Counted from the first letter of the stretch, positions 28,801 through 36,810 are shown. The stretch is DNA of 64,000 nt from Streptomyces rubradiris (GCF_016860525.1 NZ_BNEA01000018.1:1-64000), one strand, 5' to 3'. The notes: generated by a model from the letters alone, not told the origin. Translations and numbers: made by a program.

Positions 28801-29431
28801 GTTCACCAGGTCGCTGCACCGGGCGGGGGCCCCGGTACGGGTGCTGGCGGCCGACTTCGGCGGGGCGGGGGCCGATGATCCGGCCGCCGCCATCGCCGAG
28901 CGTGCCGAGGGCCCGGTCGTGCTCCTGGGCCACTCGGCGGGCGCGGCACCCGCTCTGGCCGCCGCCTTCGCGCTCCGCCGTGCGGGCCGTGAGCCCGCGC
29001 ACGTCTTCGTGGTCGCGTCGCTGCCACGGTCCGACGACCCGGCGGCATACGACCCGGACGAGGCACTGCGGCGCAGCGACGAGGAAGTCTGGGACTGGCT
29101 CGTACGGAACACCGGCCTGGACGCGGACGTGCTGCCGCCCGCCGGCCGGCACCGGCTCGCCGAGGACTTCCGGCGGGACTCGGCCGCCGCCGCACGGTCC
29201 TGGGCCGGGCTGCTGTCCCTGCCGCCGGGCACCGCGCTGGACTGCCCGGTCACGGTGCTGCTCGCCGCGGACGACCCCCTCACCCGGGACCACGAACGGC
29301 ACGTCCACCGCTGGAGGCGCTTCACGCACGGCGAACTGGGTCTGAGCGTCGCCGGACACGGCGGCCACCACCTCAACGCGAGCCGGCCGGAATTCCTGGC
29401 CGAGCAGGTAAGAAAGGCGGTCCGCCCGTGA
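22895..29431 (+). CDS. NRPS, partialC-A-T-C-A-T-TE (Ser, then acidic pocket)
   Basis: A 2178-aa NRPS from ATG 22895 (GAAGGG upstream; ATG 22877 is an alternative). Domains: residues 1-245 are only the C-terminal half of a condensation domain. A2 (about 258-747) has pocket D-V-W-H-F-S-L-V-D-K, a serine code. Next come T (Ser799), C (about 867-1290), A3 (about 1320-1820) with pocket D-I-W-E-L-T-A-D-D-K, T (Ser1870), and thioesterase 1955-2178 with GHSAG (Ser2014). In the complete C domain the HHxxxDG motif reads HAAALDG: His1000 is followed by Ala1001, so the catalytic second His is missing. The acidic A3 pocket may fit a basic residue such as 2,3-diaminopropionate, whose genes follow. The TE would release or cyclise the peptide. 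Confidence 0.95.
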   Translation: MSTALQLSRAVQSFPQQAAYWRSRLAEWEQPTFLPRDFAERAGESAHDQVVVPLPDGCAERCRTLTRGRPALARVLTAAVVAVLGARATDTERVQVVTGYCRAGTEHDIPFPLGLTVTRQSTPRGLLAAARAAYQEATAHLDVPVDHLLRTEGRFPTDLAAGVDGELSPARAADAGCVIQVDVRLSDGEPRLALHHRADLFTTDTAERLARTCARLLDAATREPDAPLGDLLDADPGERAALAGFNATAVAFPADVPLHHFLEQRAAQTPQLIAIRDDATTYAELNRRANQLAHRLRAAGVGPGTIVGVCLPRSPLSLTAVYAVLKAGGAYLPVDPTLPANRVTYMLEHSGARVVIGDAAARRALPDTGVFVDVTEPGVLDGDAPAPEGGSGPDDLCYVIYTSGSTGRPKGVMLEHRAVVNRLVWMQRAYPLSDGDVILHKTPFTFDVSVWEIFWWTLAGASVCTLPSGAEKDPAALVSRIAEHRVTTMHFVPSMLQVFLQYVERDATALASLRRVFASGEALGTAHAVRFADLLTGPLGTELVNLYGPTEAAVDVTHFPCADLDPRRPVPLGRPIDNLALRVVTRAGTTAPIGTPGELCIGGAGLARGYLNAPELTAERFVDDPELPGGRGYRTGDLARWLPDGTLEYLGRIDTQVKIRGYRIETAEIEHVAETAPGVTACAVLALDDGGGDRVLCAYVVPDEGYDEAALRDRLAAELPSYMVPGFVVTVPAIPTTHNGKRDVRALPPPQRGTGTGTGTAGRAPSSPVAVRLAEIWGRVLGVDGVGLDDNFFALGGDSIKIVRVLAEARQSGLDFSFQDLFAHPTLAGLEPRVRQGGPDSEPARPARPLAPDDARRLPPDAEDAYPLSALQAGLLYEVELTGARPGLYHDIVSFRIGEPLDAEAFRAAADAVAARHPMLRTSLHVSGFSEPLQIVHARAADPVEITDLSRLDEDAQESELARFYDRELARGFRPAEGGLVRIRLHLLGERGYQYSLSYHAAALDGWSVSVVHHDLFAAYLSLRAGRTPEFAPLGTGYQDFVRLERAAVASAGSRDFWQGVLDGHEGTRLPRYPFDPADASGVTMHDVPLGDGVPAAVERVAERLNVPVKSVLMAAHVAVLAFVTGSDDVLTGYEHSGRPEAVDGDRITGLFLNTVPFRVRVADGSWSDLVREVYRTETALLPHRRYPMGEMKRVRQSQEPLFEAVFNFTHFHVLDELRRAHGLRLERTRVASETEFPFRAEFWQDAFTGEVALSLHYHRDAFPAEQIERIAGYYRRALELLVTDPGAGHRAVTLLGDDERELLTAGLAGPARALPEAGVPGLFAAQAAARPRAIAVRHGASALTYRELDARSAHLAARLYAAGVRAGDVVAAAMDRGIPWAVSVLALLRLGAVYLPQDPADPAARRHAMLARSACRHVLTTAGHRDTLASRPAPDGEDAPVILCYEELVSEPAPRPAPDTRPGPADPAYLIFTSGSTGEPKGALIHHEGMLNHLLAKIDDLGLTADDVVAQVATQCFDISVWQLLSAWLVGGRTVIFDAELVTDLPGFARVLEDEAVTVLEVVPSFLDALLAELDERPRALAALRWNLVTGEAFPPALTRRWFARYEVPLVNAYGPTETSDDVTHHVLTGPETGERVPVGRPIANTGIHIVGPDGRHVPFGTYGEILVTGTGVGLGYLNDPERTARAFVPNTLDTLPSASGLLYRTGDIGRWLPGGVLDCAGRRDHQTKLRGFRIELSEVEGALAGVPGVDHAVALVRRDGGRDRLAAWYTGTAEPEPEALRAALARTLPRYMLPDVVERLEAFPVTRNGKVDRAALSRRPLALGRPVAFEPPANRAESAMVAAFAGVLGVPADTVGVTDSFFDLGGHSLAAMRLAARLPGVTLRDVLARPTARALAELAQPAPAELGEPAGPAGPAGDSPAAAPARTVARTGPLTDLTEAAGLRPAGPAATVVCFPFAGGTPVSYLEFTRSLHRAGAPVRVLAADFGGAGADDPAAAIAERAEGPVVLLGHSAGAAPALAAAFALRRAGREPAHVFVVASLPRSDDPAAYDPDEALRRSDEEVWDWLVRNTGLDADVLPPAGRHRLAEDFRRDSAAAARSWAGLLSLPPGTALDCPVTVLLAADDPLTRDHERHVHRWRRFTHGELGLSVAGHGGHHLNASRPEFLAEQVRKAVRP

Positions 29432-30426
29432 GGGCACAGTGGGCCTACGAGCTGGCGTGGGCGCACGCCTTCCTCGAACTGCCCGGCTTCGCACCCGGGT
29501 TCTCGACGCACCTGAAGATCGAGGGACTGAACCCGGCCGGGTCGATCAAGCTCAAGACGGCCCGGGCGATGGTGGAGAACGCCGAAGCGGACGGCGTGCT
29601 CAAGCCCGGGTCCCGGCTGATCGAGTCGACGTCCGGCAACCTCGGCATCGCGCTCGCCTCGGTGTGCGCCGCCAAGGGCCACCACCTCACGCTGGTCACC
29701 GACCCGAACGCCAACGAGCGCAGCATCCGCTTCATGCGCGCGCTGGGCGCCGAGGTGACCGTCGTGACCGAGCGCGACCGCAACGGCGGGTATCTGCAGA
29801 CCCGTATCGACCTGATCCACCGCCGTCTCACCGAGGATCCGTCGCTGGTGTGGCTCAACCAGTACACGAACCCGGCCAACCCCGAGGCGCACCGGGACGG
29901 CACCGCGGCGGAGATCTTCCAGGGGTTCGGGGAGCCCGACTGGCTGTTCGTCGGCGCGGGCACCGGCGGCACCCTGATGGGCTGCGTGGAGTACGTACGG
30001 CGGGTGCGGGCGGCCACCCGGGTCGTGGCCGTGGACAGCGTGGGGTCGGTGACCTTCGGCGGGCCGCCGGGGCAGCGGTGGATACCGGGTCTCGGGTCGA
30101 GCCGGCGGCCGGAGATCTTCCGCGACGACGGGTCCTTCAACAAGGTCCTCGTCGAGGAGCGCGACACCGTCCTGATGTGCCGTCATGTGGCACGGGCCTA
30201 CGGTCTGCTGCTCGGCGGCTCCACCGGCACCGTGCTGGCCGCGGTGCGGGCCATGAGCGACGTGATCCCGCCGGGCAGCACCGTGCTCGCCATCTCGCCC
30301 GATCTGGGCGACCGCTACCTGGACTCCGTGTACGACGACGACTGGGCGATGGGCCACTACGGCGCGACGGCGGTGACGGAGCCGGGAACGACCGGAACGA
30401 CCGGCAGGACGAAGGCACTGACATGA
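29428..30426 (+). CDS. SbnA-type 2,3-diaminopropionate synthase subunit
   Basis: A 332-aa fold-type II PLP enzyme of the cysteine-synthase family. It starts at GTG 29428, which overlaps the NRPS stop (GTGA). The PLP lysine lies in NPAGSIKLKTA, with STSGNLGIALASV for substrate carboxylate binding and GAGTGGTLMG for the phosphate cup. SbnA in staphyloferrin B synthesis condenses O-phospho-L-serine with L-glutamate to N-(1-amino-1-carboxyethyl)glutamate, the precursor of 2,3-diaminopropionate. VioB of viomycin is related. Tight coupling with a SbnB-type gene makes this assignment strong over cysteine synthase. It supplies an NRPS building block. Confidence 0.92.
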   Translation: MRAQWAYELAWAHAFLELPGFAPGFSTHLKIEGLNPAGSIKLKTARAMVENAEADGVLKPGSRLIESTSGNLGIALASVCAAKGHHLTLVTDPNANERSIRFMRALGAEVTVVTERDRNGGYLQTRIDLIHRRLTEDPSLVWLNQYTNPANPEAHRDGTAAEIFQGFGEPDWLFVGAGTGGTLMGCVEYVRRVRAATRVVAVDSVGSVTFGGPPGQRWIPGLGSSRRPEIFRDDGSFNKVLVEERDTVLMCRHVARAYGLLLGGSTGTVLAAVRAMSDVIPPGSTVLAISPDLGDRYLDSVYDDDWAMGHYGATAVTEPGTTGTTGRTKALT

Positions 30427-31454
30427 CGAAGGACGAAGGGGCGAAGGGGACGCCGATGGCAGAGTTCTCGGTGCTGGGCGGCAAGGACGTCGGCGCGCTG
30501 CTGACCGGTCACGAGAAGGAGGTGATCGAGCGGGTGCGCGAGGCCTATCTGGCGCACGACGCGGGCGACAGCGTGAACCCGGACAGCTACTTCCTGCGCT
30601 TCCCCGAGAAGCCCGACTCGCGCATCATCGCCCTGCCCGCCTATCTCGGTGGCGAGGTCGGCATGGCGGGCATCAAGTGGATCAGCAGCTTCCCGGCCAA
30701 TGTCGCCAGAGGCGAGCCGCGGGCCTCGGCGGTGCTGGTCCTCAACGACTACGGCACCGGCCGCCCGGTGGCCCTGCTGGAGGCGGCCGGGATCAGCGCG
30801 GCACGCACGGCGGCGTCGGCGGCACTCGCGTGCACCGCGTTGAGCGTCGCTCCGCCCCGGACCGTCGGCGTCGTGGGCGGCGGTGTGATCGCCCGCACCG
30901 TCTGCCAGTACCTGCACGCGGCGGGTGTCCCGCTCGGCCAGGTCCGCTGCCACGACATCGATCCGGCGTCGGCCGGTGCCCTGACGGGGCACCTGCGCGA
31001 CCGGTATGCCTCCGACGCCCGCGAGAGCGGGCTGGAGGACGCCCTGGACTGCGATCTGGTGCTGTTCGCGACCACCGCGCTGGCCCCGTACGTACCTGCC
31101 GAGTACCGCTTCCGCCCCGGTCAGCTGGTGCTGAACATCTCGCTGCGGGACCTCGCGCCGGAGACCCTGCTCGGGGCCGACAACATCCTCGACGACATCG
31201 AGCACTGCATGAAGGCCAACACATCGCCGCACCTGGCCGAACAGCTCACCGGCCGGCGGGACTTCGTCACCGGCACGCTCGCCGGTGTGCTGCGGGGCCG
31301 GGTGGCACGGGACCCGCAGCGGCCCGCCGTCTTCTCACCGTTCGGCCTCGGCGTCCTCGATCTGGCGGTCGGCCACTGGCTGTACCGCAGGGCGCTCGAC
31401 GAGGACCGGCTGACGCCGCTGCCCGGCTTCTTCGGGGAGTCACGGCGGTGGTGA
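30423..31454 (+). CDS. SbnB-type dehydrogenase for 2,3-diaminopropionate
   Basis: A 343-aa ornithine cyclodeaminase/mu-crystallin-family enzyme from ATG 30423, overlapping the upstream stop by four bases. ATG 30456 is another possible start. It shows GMAGIKWISSFPANV, the NAD-binding VGVVGGGVIARTV and LNISLRDLAPETLLGADNI. SbnB oxidatively hydrolyses the SbnA product to L-2,3-diaminopropionate and 2-oxoglutarate with NAD. The pair together is the standard Dap-supply cassette in NRPS clusters (viomycin, zwittermicin) and in staphyloferrin B. Confidence 0.92.
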   Translation: MTKDEGAKGTPMAEFSVLGGKDVGALLTGHEKEVIERVREAYLAHDAGDSVNPDSYFLRFPEKPDSRIIALPAYLGGEVGMAGIKWISSFPANVARGEPRASAVLVLNDYGTGRPVALLEAAGISAARTAASAALACTALSVAPPRTVGVVGGGVIARTVCQYLHAAGVPLGQVRCHDIDPASAGALTGHLRDRYASDARESGLEDALDCDLVLFATTALAPYVPAEYRFRPGQLVLNISLRDLAPETLLGADNILDDIEHCMKANTSPHLAEQLTGRRDFVTGTLAGVLRGRVARDPQRPAVFSPFGLGVLDLAVGHWLYRRALDEDRLTPLPGFFGESRRW

Positions 31455-32764
31455 GCGAGGAGCGGCCCCCGACGGCCACGGGGGCCGGCCCCGGCGACGG
31501 CGGCGGTCCGCTCAGTGCCCGGCAGCTCACCGCACTGGTCGTGGCGCGGACGACGAGCTGCGCCGGCTTCTTCGCCGTGCTGCCCTACCTCGGGCTGTGG
31601 CTGGTGGACGACCGCGGCCTGTCCGGGACCGACGCCGGTCTCGTGGTGGGCTCCTCGATCCTGGCCAACCGGGCCGGCGGGGTGCTGCTGGTGCCCCTGA
31701 TCCACCGGCTGGGGCTCAAAGCCTCGGTGGGCGCCGGCTATCTGGGGGCGGTCGTCGCCTTCTGCGCGCTCGGGTCGGGCCTGCGGCTGCCGGCCTCCTG
31801 CTGGCTGGTGCTCGCCGCGCTGGTCGGCCTGTTCCTGGCGATGGCGACCACGGCGATGAAGGCCCAGATCGCCGCGTTCCCGCCGGATCAGCGGCTGCGC
31901 GGGTTCAGCTATCTCAACATGGCCGTCAACGCCGGTTCCGCGGTGGGACCGGTCATCGGCGGCGCGCTCCTGGAGTGGCATGCGGACCGGCTGCCGCTCG
32001 CGGCGGCGGCGCTCGACCTGGTGGCACTGACCGTGGTACCCGCGCTGCCGGGCGCCTGGCGGGCGTCCGAGCGCCCGCAGCCGGCCGGCGGGGGCGGCCG
32101 GGGCCGGTGGCTGCCGCAGCGCCGGTTCGTGGCCTTCTCGCTGCTGGTGTGCGGTACGTGGGTGGCGTACGCGCAAGTCTTCGACGTCCTTCCGGCCTAC
32201 CTGGGCGACACGGTCGGCGCCCGCGACCTGGGCCTGGTGTTCACCCTGAACGCCGTGCTGGTGGTGGTGCTGCAGGTGCCGGTGTCCGCGCTGTGCCGCC
32301 GGGTGCTGAACCGCCCGCGCGGAGGTTTCGGCATCCTGTGCTTCGCGGCCAACGTGGTCCTCGCCGCCGCCGTCCTGTTGTTCGCGCTCGGCCGCTCGGC
32401 CGGACTCGGCCTGCTCCTCGGGGCGATGGTGCTGTTCACCCTGTCCGAACTGGTGTGGAGTCCGCTGTACGACGCCCAGGTCGGCGAGCGCCGCGGGACC
32501 TTGACCACCACGGCGGCCTACGCCCTCGCGGGTGTCGCGTGGGGCGCCGCCGAGTCGGTCGGTGCCTGGCTCGGCACGCTGCTGGTGGTCCACCGCTCCG
32601 CCTCCGGGGCGCTGTCGCCCGCGGCCGCGCCGTACTGGGGTGCCGCCGCCCTCGCCCTGCTCACCGGTCTGGCCATGTCCTGGGGCGGCCGGCGTACGTC
32701 CGACAAGCCGCTCGGCGGTCACGAAGGGAGTGTCCATGACGTGGATGTGTCTGCTCGGGCCTAG
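31451..32764 (+). CDS. MFS exporter of the NRPS cluster
   Basis: A 437-aa major facilitator transporter. Start at GTG 31451 (or GTG 31448) overlaps the SbnB-type stop. About twelve hydrophobic helices are visible, among them TSCAGFFAVLPYLGLWLV and VVVLQVPVSALCRRVL, with a short central loop rich in Gly/Arg. Position within the biosynthetic operon suggests export of the product and self-resistance, but import cannot be excluded. The 3' end overlaps the ATP-grasp gene by 29 bases. Confidence 0.9.
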   Translation: MSEERPPTATGAGPGDGGGPLSARQLTALVVARTTSCAGFFAVLPYLGLWLVDDRGLSGTDAGLVVGSSILANRAGGVLLVPLIHRLGLKASVGAGYLGAVVAFCALGSGLRLPASCWLVLAALVGLFLAMATTAMKAQIAAFPPDQRLRGFSYLNMAVNAGSAVGPVIGGALLEWHADRLPLAAAALDLVALTVVPALPGAWRASERPQPAGGGGRGRWLPQRRFVAFSLLVCGTWVAYAQVFDVLPAYLGDTVGARDLGLVFTLNAVLVVVLQVPVSALCRRVLNRPRGGFGILCFAANVVLAAAVLLFALGRSAGLGLLLGAMVLFTLSELVWSPLYDAQVGERRGTLTTTAAYALAGVAWGAAESVGAWLGTLLVVHRSASGALSPAAAPYWGAAALALLTGLAMSWGGRRTSDKPLGGHEGSVHDVDVSARA

Positions 32765-33962
32765 CCCGGGCGGGGCGAGAGCGATCGCCCTGCACGGCCA
32801 CCGGCCCGTGGTGCTGGTACCACCGGGCGTGGCGGTGCCCCGCGAGGTCTCCGCGCACGCGGAGCGCGTGATCTTCTGCCGGATCACCGACCACGACGCG
32901 GTCAGGTCCGCCGTGGACGGTCTGGTCGCCGAACTGGGGCCGCCCCGCCTGGTGGTCTCCTTCACCGAGTTCGCCCAGGAAGTCTGCGCCCGCGTCGCCA
33001 CCGGGCTGGGGCTGGTCTCGGTCTCCCCGGCCGCGGCGGCCCGCGCCCGTGACAAGGCGGCGATGCGCCGGCTGCTCGCCGGCACCCCCTACGCCTGGCC
33101 TTACGCGGCCGGTACGCCCGACGACGTCGCCACCGCGGTACGCGCCGAGCCCGACGGCACCCCCTGGGTCGTCAAGCCGGCCGACGGGGCGGGCAGCGCC
33201 GGGGTGACGGCACTCGCGTCGTACGCGGACCTGGAGCGGTGGCTGGCGACGGTGACGGCCGGGCCCCCGGCGAGCGGGACGGCCGGCGAGCGGCCGGGCG
33301 ACGTCCGCTACATCGTCGAACGCGCCGCGGACGGCCCCGAGTTCAGCGTCGAGGCGGTCAGCGCGGCCGGCCGGCACACCGTTTTGGCGATCACGGCGAA
33401 GCAGACCACGGGAAGCCCCGGTTTCGTGGAAACGGGCCACGTGGTGCCGGCCCCGCTGCCGGAGGGCGACGCCGAGCGGCTCCGGGAAGCGGTGCGCTGC
33501 GTCCTGGACCGGCTGGAGATCAGCCACGGCGCCAGCCACACCGAACTGCGGCTGGACCCGGTGCACGGCCCCGTCGTCATCGAGACGCACACCAGGGTCG
33601 GCGGCGACTGCATCCCGGAACTCGTCGAACTGGCCACGGGCCAGGACCAGTACGAGCGTGCGATAGCGGCCCTGCTGGGCTCGCCTCCCGCGCTGCGCCC
33701 GGACCCGGCCGCGCCGGCGGCGGCGATCAGCTTCGTGACGCCTCCGGCCGCCGGCACCCTCACGGGCCTCGCTTTCACCCCCGTGGACGGCGTCCTGCGC
33801 TGGGACTTCGAGCGCGTGCCCGGCTCCGGCCTCTCGGAACTCCACAGCTCCGAGGACCGTGTCGGCTACGCCATCGCCCTGGGCGCGACCCCCACGGAGG
33901 CGATGGAAACCGCCGCCAAGGCCACCGCGGGCGTCCACCTCCAGGTCGCCCCGTCTCCCTGA
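32736..33962 (+). CDS. ATP-grasp amide ligase
   Basis: A 408-aa ATP-grasp enzyme from ATG 32736 after GAAGGGAG. Residues about 100-310 form the ATP-grasp fold: ARDKAAMRRLLAG, WVVKPADGAGSAGV (ATP-binding Lys and glycine-rich loop), VERAADGPEFSVEAV, and the Mg-binding VIETHTRVGGDCIPELV. It resembles the BacD, carnosine synthase and dapdiamide synthase group, which forms amides from amino-acid carboxylates via acyl phosphates. In this operon it might attach the C7N acid or an amino acid to diaminopropionate, or cap the NRPS product. It is the last gene, with a hairpin downstream. Confidence 0.88.
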   Translation: MTWMCLLGPSPGGARAIALHGHRPVVLVPPGVAVPREVSAHAERVIFCRITDHDAVRSAVDGLVAELGPPRLVVSFTEFAQEVCARVATGLGLVSVSPAAAARARDKAAMRRLLAGTPYAWPYAAGTPDDVATAVRAEPDGTPWVVKPADGAGSAGVTALASYADLERWLATVTAGPPASGTAGERPGDVRYIVERAADGPEFSVEAVSAAGRHTVLAITAKQTTGSPGFVETGHVVPAPLPEGDAERLREAVRCVLDRLEISHGASHTELRLDPVHGPVVIETHTRVGGDCIPELVELATGQDQYERAIAALLGSPPALRPDPAAPAAAISFVTPPAAGTLTGLAFTPVDGVLRWDFERVPGSGLSELHSSEDRVGYAIALGATPTEAMETAAKATAGVHLQVAPSP

Positions 33963-34005
33963 CCCCGCCGGCGCGCGGCCCCCCTCGGAGTGCTCTCCGG
34001 CGGGG
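33963..34005 (+). terminator. Possible terminator of the NRPS operon
   Basis: CCCCGCCGG at 33963-33971 is a perfect complement of 33997-34005 across a 25-base GC-rich loop, immediately after the ATP-grasp stop codon. The loop is long, so strength is uncertain. Confidence 0.5.
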
Positions 34006-34175
34006 GCTGCCCGGCGCCCCCGCGCACTACCCGGCCTCACCAGGTCCCAAGCCCCCTCGCGCGCGCCCCGGGGTCAACGGCGTGCCGTCGGCAGCCGGGT
34101 CGGAAGGGTGCGTCAGGCAGCAGCAACCGCGAGAGCGGGCACGAGCGAAGCCGGCGATCCCTGTGCCGTTCGCGC
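34006..34175. other. Short gene-free spacer
   Basis: No coding signal or hairpin was recognised. Together with the following relic it separates the NRPS cluster from region 5. Confidence 0.4.
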
Positions 34176-34380
34176 TCACCGCGTCGCGATGTCGCGGGCG
34201 GCGCCGTCCACGATGGCCTGGAGTTTGCCGGGGTCGGCGACGTTGTGGACGGCGGTGATACGACCGTCTGCGTCGAAGTCGAAGGTGACGGTGGCGATCA
34301 CCCGGTCCGGGGCGCTGAACGCCAGAGCCGGGCCGCCGTTGATCTCGATGAGCTCGGCGCGGGCGAGCGCCGATCTGCGC
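34176..34380 (-). pseudogene. C-terminal fragment of an ECF41-type sigma factor
   Basis: The minus strand ends ARAELIEINGGPALAF, RVIATVTFDFDADGRITAV and HNVADPGKLQAI. This is the SnoaL-like C-terminal domain with the NPDKL-like tail typical of ECF41 sigma factors (SigJ group). The sigma2 and sigma4 regions are absent upstream, where the frame becomes nonsense. It is therefore a truncated relic rather than a free SnoaL protein, although a small stand-alone protein using an undetected start cannot be ruled out. Confidence 0.6.
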
Positions 34381-34720
34381 GGCTGGTCGTCGCTGGTCGT
34401 GCCGCAGCTCGGGTACAGCCTGACCGAACGGACCGCGGAGCGTGACCTGATCCCGGTGGCCCGGGAACCGTAGAACCCAGGCGAACGAGACGAGGGGCGG
34501 TCCGGCGGGCCGCCCCTCATGGCTCGGCGTGTGGCTCAGCAGGCGTCGACGCAACGGATGCCCGTCCAGTCACCGCTGGGGTCGCCGTAGGGCGCGCCCG
34601 GGGTGGTGTGAACGAGCTGCTCGTCGGGCGGGGTGGGCGGCGCCGGTGCCGGGCCGGAGCCGGCGCGGTGGGCCAGGAGCCCGGTCGGCCGGGGCGCGGC
34701 AGCCGCTCGGCGGGGGACGG
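34381..34720. other. Gene-free stretch
   Basis: No complete gene. A minus-strand frame ends in DWTGIRCVDAC and a stop at about 34538 but has no usable ATG, GTG or TTG start. It may be the tail of a lost gene. Confidence 0.45.
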
Positions 34721-34945
34721 CTACCGGCCTGAGCGGGCGGGCGTGCCGAGGCGCCGGTGCGGGTGTTCCCCGCCCCGGCTGCGCAGGGAGACGTCCGTCT
34801 CGGTGAGGACGCGGTGGACGAACCCGTACGACCGGCCGTAAGCCTCGGCGATGGCCCGTATCGACCTGCCGCCCTCGTACTGCTCCTTCATCTCCCGCGC
34901 GAGCTTCGCACGCGCCGCACCGGTGATCTGTTCACCCTTCCGCAC
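34721..34945 (-). CDS. Small helix-turn-helix protein
   Basis: A 74-aa protein from GTG 34945 with AAAGGAGA upstream. The sequence ARAKLAREMKEQYEGG, RSIRAIAEAYGRSYGFVHRV and LTETDVSLRSRGG is a Hin/Tn3-resolvase-like HTH common as a short stand-alone protein in Streptomyces, ending in the conserved SLRxRGG. Such proteins have no agreed function and are presumed to bind DNA. It is not obviously linked to either cluster. Confidence 0.85.
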   Translation of the reverse strand: MRKGEQITGAARAKLAREMKEQYEGGRSIRAIAEAYGRSYGFVHRVLTETDVSLRSRGGEHPHRRLGTPARSGR

Positions 34946-35074
34946 GGCTCGTCTCCTTTCCGTGATCGGTTTCCCGGTTGTCGTGATCGTCGTCTACCCC
35001 GGACCGGGACCGGTGACCGCCCTGGCGGGGCCGGCCTCCGCGGGCGCGGCGTTCCGGCGCGGCTTCGTGGCGGC

Positions 35075-35716
35075 TCAGCCCAGGGTCATCAGGGACTCCG
35101 TGACGGGGCGGCCTCCTCCGGTCACCTCGAAGAGCCGGTTGTGGGTGGCGGCGATGTCCAGCGAGGCGACGGCGACGGCGGCGAGGTCTGCCCGGGTCAG
35201 GGACCCCTCGGGCACCTGCTCGCCGACCGTGATCCGGCCTGTGGCGGCACCGTCGGTGAGCCACGGCGGACGGATGACCGTCCAGGTCATGCCCGATTCC
35301 GCGAGATGGGCGTCGGCCGCGTCCTTGGCCTGCCCGGTGGCCCGCAGATACCTCGGCAGCCGCGCGGGGTCGCCGCTGCCCATCATGGACACTTGGATCC
35401 ACCGCTTCACGCCTGCGGAGGCCGCCGCGTCGATGGCCGCGATGACGCCCTGCCGGTCGATCAGGTCGGCCTGCTTCTTGGTCATGGTGCGGGTGGCGGC
35501 GGCGTTGACGACGATCTCGGTCGCGGCGAAGACCTCCTCGAACCGGCGGCCGGGGTCCGCCAGGTCGAACGCGACGAACTCGATGCCGCCGACGGCCGAC
35601 TTGGCGGCCTTCTCCGGCTTGCGGACGGCGCCGAGCACCGGGTGGCCCAGACTGAGGAGCTGCTGGACGACCAGGCGGCCGGTGGCTCCCGTGGCACCGA
35701 GGACGGTGATGGTCAT
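35075..35716 (-). CDS. NmrA-like NAD(P)-binding reductase
   Basis: A 213-aa atypical short-chain dehydrogenase from ATG 35716. The start TITVLGATGATGRLVVQQLL is the GxxGxxG Rossmann motif of the NmrA/SDR_a5 group, and VRKPEKA at the end of strand 2 favours NADPH. Other blocks are WIQVSMMGSGDPARLPRYL and TVIRPPWLTDG. Members sense NADP(H) or reduce small carbonyls. It lies between the HTH gene and the aldo/keto reductase, all on the minus strand, with gaps over 100 bases, so no tight operon. Probably general metabolism. Confidence 0.88.
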   Translation of the reverse strand: MTITVLGATGATGRLVVQQLLSLGHPVLGAVRKPEKAAKSAVGGIEFVAFDLADPGRRFEEVFAATEIVVNAAATRTMTKKQADLIDRQGVIAAIDAAASAGVKRWIQVSMMGSGDPARLPRYLRATGQAKDAADAHLAESGMTWTVIRPPWLTDGAATGRITVGEQVPEGSLTRADLAAVAVASLDIAATHNRLFEVTGGGRPVTESLMTLG

Positions 35717-35829
35717 GTCGTGGTCCTGCCTTTCGAGGACATGGGGTTGATCCGGTCATACGTGAGATCGGAAGGTCCGGGCGCTGCCGGGTATGGCCGG
35801 CACGCGGGCGCCGGGGAAGGGCCCGCGGG

Positions 35830-36810
35830 TCACAGGTTCAGGGTGGCCATCCGCGCCGCGTCGTAGCGCTCGCCGACGACGGCGTCGGCGGGTATCGCCT
35901 CTGTCACGGCCCGGGCGAGTTCGCCGGTGAGGGACATGCCGGCCGCCCGCAGGTTCTCGTCGAGGTAGCCGCGCCGCTTGGTGCCCGGGATGGGTACGAC
36001 ATCGGGGCCTTGGTGCAGCAGCCAGGCGAGGGCGAGCTGGGCGGGCGTGGCGTCCACCGTGTCGGCGAGTTCGCGCAGCCGCTCGACGAGGGCGAGGTTG
36101 GTGACCAGGCTGCTCTCCTGGAAACGCGGCGCCAGCCGGCGGACGTCGCCCTCGGGGAAGGCGTCGGGGCTCGTCACCGTGCCCGTGAGCAGGCCGCGCC
36201 CCATGGGGGCGTAGGCGACGAGTCCGATGCCCAGCTCCCGCAGGGTGGGCAGGTGCTCGTCCTCGATACCGCGGCTGAACAGGGAGTACTCGTATTGACC
36301 CGCGGTGACGGGGTGGACCGCGTGAGCTCGCCGGACCGTTGCCGGTGCGGCCTCGGAGATGCCCAGGTGACGCACCTTCCCCGCGGCGACCAGTCCGGCA
36401 AGCGCGCCCCAGGTCTCCTCGACGGGGACCGTCGGGTCGATGCGGTGCTGGTAGTAGAGGTCGATGTGGTCGACGCCGAGGCGTCGCAGGGAGGCGTCAC
36501 AGGCCGACCGTACGTAGTCGGGGCGGCCGTTGACGCCCCTGAGGGTGCCGTCCGGCAGGCGCTCGATGCCGAACTTGGTCGCGAGCACGACCTCGTCCCG
36601 ACGGCCCGCGATCGCCCGGCCCACGACCCGCTCGTTGGTGAACGGCCCGTACATGTCCGCGGTGTCGAGCAGAGTAACCCCCTGATCGAGGGCGTGCCTG
36701 ATGGTGGCGATCGACTCGGTGTCGTCGCCGGGGCCGTAGAGGTCGCTCATCCCCATGCAGCCAAGCCCGAGGGCCGAGACGGCGAGGGTGGACAGCCGGC
36801 GCTGGAGCAT
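35830..36810 (-). CDS. Aldo/keto reductase
   Basis: A 326-aa NADPH-dependent aldo/keto reductase (AKR13/YhdN-like group) from ATG 36810 after CAGGAGAA. It has the barrel start [13 protein letters not shown], the catalytic Asp/Tyr ([14 protein letters not shown]), Lys in LATKFGI, the catalytic His in DLYYQHRID, and cofactor-binding [14 protein letters not shown]. It reduces aldehydes or ketones, substrate unknown. The dehydratase pair lies 48 bases downstream on the same strand, so it may belong to the same transcript as the lipid-type genes. Confidence 0.92.
   Translation of the reverse strand: MLQRRLSTLAVSALGLGCMGMSDLYGPGDDTESIATIRHALDQGVTLLDTADMYGPFTNERVVGRAIAGRRDEVVLATKFGIERLPDGTLRGVNGRPDYVRSACDASLRRLGVDHIDLYYQHRIDPTVPVEETWGALAGLVAAGKVRHLGISEAAPATVRRAHAVHPVTAGQYEYSLFSRGIEDEHLPTLRELGIGLVAYAPMGRGLLTGTVTSPDAFPEGDVRRLAPRFQESSLVTNLALVERLRELADTVDATPAQLALAWLLHQGPDVVPIPGTKRRGYLDENLRAAGMSLTGELARAVTEAIPADAVVGERYDAARMATLNL

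Noticed and set aside
29428..30426. Reading the SbnA-type gene as cysteine synthase
   Set aside because: It is coupled to a SbnB-type gene and an NRPS; the pair is the recognised diaminopropionate cassette.
34176..34380. A stand-alone SnoaL protein
   Set aside because: The sequence ends with the ECF41-type tail and lacks a proper N-terminus, so a sigma-factor fragment explains it better.
34538..34700. Possible small peptide gene ending in DWTGIRCVDAC
   Set aside because: No ATG, GTG or TTG start and no ribosome site in the frame, and no modification enzymes nearby.
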